DNA from: Nitrospirota bacterium | Lineage (GTDB): Bacteria > Nitrospirota > Thermodesulfovibrionia > Thermodesulfovibrionales > UBA6898 | Assembly (NCBI GenBank): GCA_021783515.1 | Contig: JAJXTV010000021.1 | Span: forward strand, 1 to 63,553 | DNA: 63,553 nucleotides | Direction of reading: 5' to 3' | Shown: positions 62,839 through 63,553 of the stretch, in pieces | Layout of the letters: each line of letters starts with the position of its first letter | Numbering within the stretch: position 1 is the stretch's first letter | Notes under the pieces: generated by a model | What the model was told of the DNA's origin: nothing | What the model saw: the letters and a program-made list of their open reading frames with translations, nothing else | The model's database searches: none | Made by a program: the position numbers and the translations under genes

Positions 62839-63402
62839 TTAATTGATTTTTAAATCCGTAATCTCACAGCTTGAAGAATTAGCCTGTGTGTGAATGAAAC
62901 CCATATTGAACTTATTAAATTTCTTTTTGCTTTTAGCTTTGACTACGTCGTAAATTGTCCTTCTGTTACTGTCGATAGCGGTACCGCTTTTACCAAAATA
63001 TGTGCATTTGATTTCTATGTCTTTAATATTGTATTGGCTTTGGTTTTCGACCGTGAAATTAGCTTCCATTACATTATCAAAGCCGCCTTTGTACCAGTTG
63101 TATTTGAGTTTAACCAGGGGAATGACTTCAGTTGAAGTTACTGAATCAGAGCGTGACTTTGCAGATTGAGCAGCTGCAAATTGTTTTCTGGCTTCCTGTG
63201 AGTATTCTTTTGGTAATTCTACTTTACGATTAGGCGTTGATTGAGTCCCTGAGTTTATTGCGGCCACAATTACTATTAACAGAATTATAATGCCCACGAT
63301 TTTTTCTGCTGATGTCCAGCCCTGCTTCTTGTTGCAGAGCGGACATGTTGACGCATGCTTAGGTATCATTCTTCGGCAGTATCTACATTTCTTTTCTGGC
63401 AT
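62839..63402 (-). CDS. Zinc-ribbon membrane-anchored protein, hypothetical
   Basis: A 187-residue protein. An N-terminal zinc ribbon (C6-RY-C9 ... C20-PL-C23), one transmembrane helix (~31-46, IVGIIILLIVIVAAI) and an extracytoplasmic domain (residues ~85-187) with a FxVxNQSxYxIKDIxIxC pattern like FxLYD-type beta-sandwich domains. The ATG at 63402 has GGAGG upstream. It ends 14 bases before attC-like site C, so it is likely another integron cassette. Function unknown; AT-rich. Confidence 0.75.
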   Translation of the reverse strand: MPEKKCRYCRRMIPKHASTCPLCNKKQGWTSAEKIVGIIILLIVIVAAINSGTQSTPNRKVELPKEYSQEARKQFAAAQSAKSRSDSVTSTEVIPLVKLKYNWYKGGFDNVMEANFTVENQSQYNIKDIEIKCTYFGKSGTAIDSNRRTIYDVVKAKSKKKFNKFNMGFIHTQANSSSCEITDLKIN

Positions 63403-63431
63403 GGCTACAACCTCCGTGATTGAAGAAGAGG

Positions 63432-63553
63432 TGGACCCCGGAAATCGGACAGTCGTATAAGGTGTAAAATACGACAGATGACAAGGAGGTCGCACCGAAA
63501 TGAGCAAGACAAAGAGGAACAGGTACTCGGCGGAGTTTAAGGCAAAAGTCGCG
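63432..63553 (+). mobile_element. IS3-family element, left end (partial)
   Basis: TGGACCCCGGAAATCGGACAG at 63432 resembles an IS3-family inverted repeat, followed 68 bases later by a transposase start. The rest lies beyond the window. Confidence 0.6.
63500..63553 (+). CDS. IS3-family transposase OrfA, N-terminus (partial)
   Basis: The ATG at 63500 with AAGGAGGT upstream starts MSKTKRNRYSAEFKAKVA, the typical opening (RRYSxEFKxKVALEA) of the IS3-family OrfA helix-turn-helix protein. Only 18 codons are in the window. Confidence 0.8.
   Translation, partial: MSKTKRNRYSAEFKAKVA

Overview
The window reads as chromosomal DNA of a GC-rich, Gram-negative (LolCD, Lgt, lipoprotein) anaerobe-like bacterium. 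A triheme c7-type cytochrome, a TauE exporter operon with universal stress proteins, a sigma54-type regulator and the overall gene style suggest Nitrospirota or a neighbouring deltaproteobacterial-type lineage. This is inference from gene content only, because no rRNA or other marker is present.

Layout. (1) 1-1756: an eroded integron. Minus-strand gene cassettes separated by attC-like sites face away from an integron integrase pseudogene whose catalytic core is deleted. (2) 2116-5696: a Met/His-rich CpxP/Spy-like protein, then a minus-strand rsmD-coaD-cysteine hydrolase cluster and a small lipoprotein. (3) 5779-14727: a coherent stress/signalling block. It holds a Lon protease with a response-regulator receiver domain inserted just before Walker A, a minus-strand operon (two small FAEAGEH-motif proteins, a FAEAGEH-UspA fusion, TauE exporter, membrane protein, tandem UspA), and a divergent histidine kinase/NtrC-type regulator pair. 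The regulator's receiver domain closely resembles the one in Lon. Two TTGCA-N3-TGCAA palindromes and a sigma54-like promoter lie between the divergent operons. (4) 15149-23560: membrane protein, panB, CorC/HlyC-type protein, and the hrcA-grpE-dnaK-dnaJ-rsmE heat-shock operon under a CIRCE operator. (5) 23711-36131: NicO-like transporter, MFS transporter, PMA-type proton ATPase, ornithine decarboxylase-speE-lgt, an ABC-2 exporter pair, isoaspartyl peptidase, SRPBCC protein and argS. (6) 36271-38367: an AT-rich island with four copies of a ~36-bp repeat that punctuate three small unknown minus-strand genes, each repeat placed directly after a gene or its terminator. It looks like a cassette array that is not a standard integron. 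(7) 38494-57833: ilvE, cytochrome c7, guaB-guaA-ispA-dxs, phasin-like-ubiB, zinc-ribbon receiver protein, phosphoketolase-phosphatase-ackA, a membrane peptidase, and lysS-lolC-lolD. (8) 57855-60475: Ser/Thr kinase-TPR protein and a diguanylate cyclase. (9) 60807-63553: a mobile graveyard with two group II intron remnants, a DUF4160/DUF2442 pair, a broken mrr gene, a RelE/Phd-type toxin-antitoxin pair, another attC-like site, and the start of an IS3-family element.

The strongest candidates for undescribed biology are the receiver-domain Lon with its adjacent two-component/Usp/TauE module, the FAEAGEH small-protein family inside that module, and the repeat-punctuated cassette array at 36.7-38.2 kb. 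Several genes (lon, the lipoprotein, the histidine kinase, ilvE, the ABC ATPase) have -10 hexamers so close to the start codon that leaderless mRNAs are likely.
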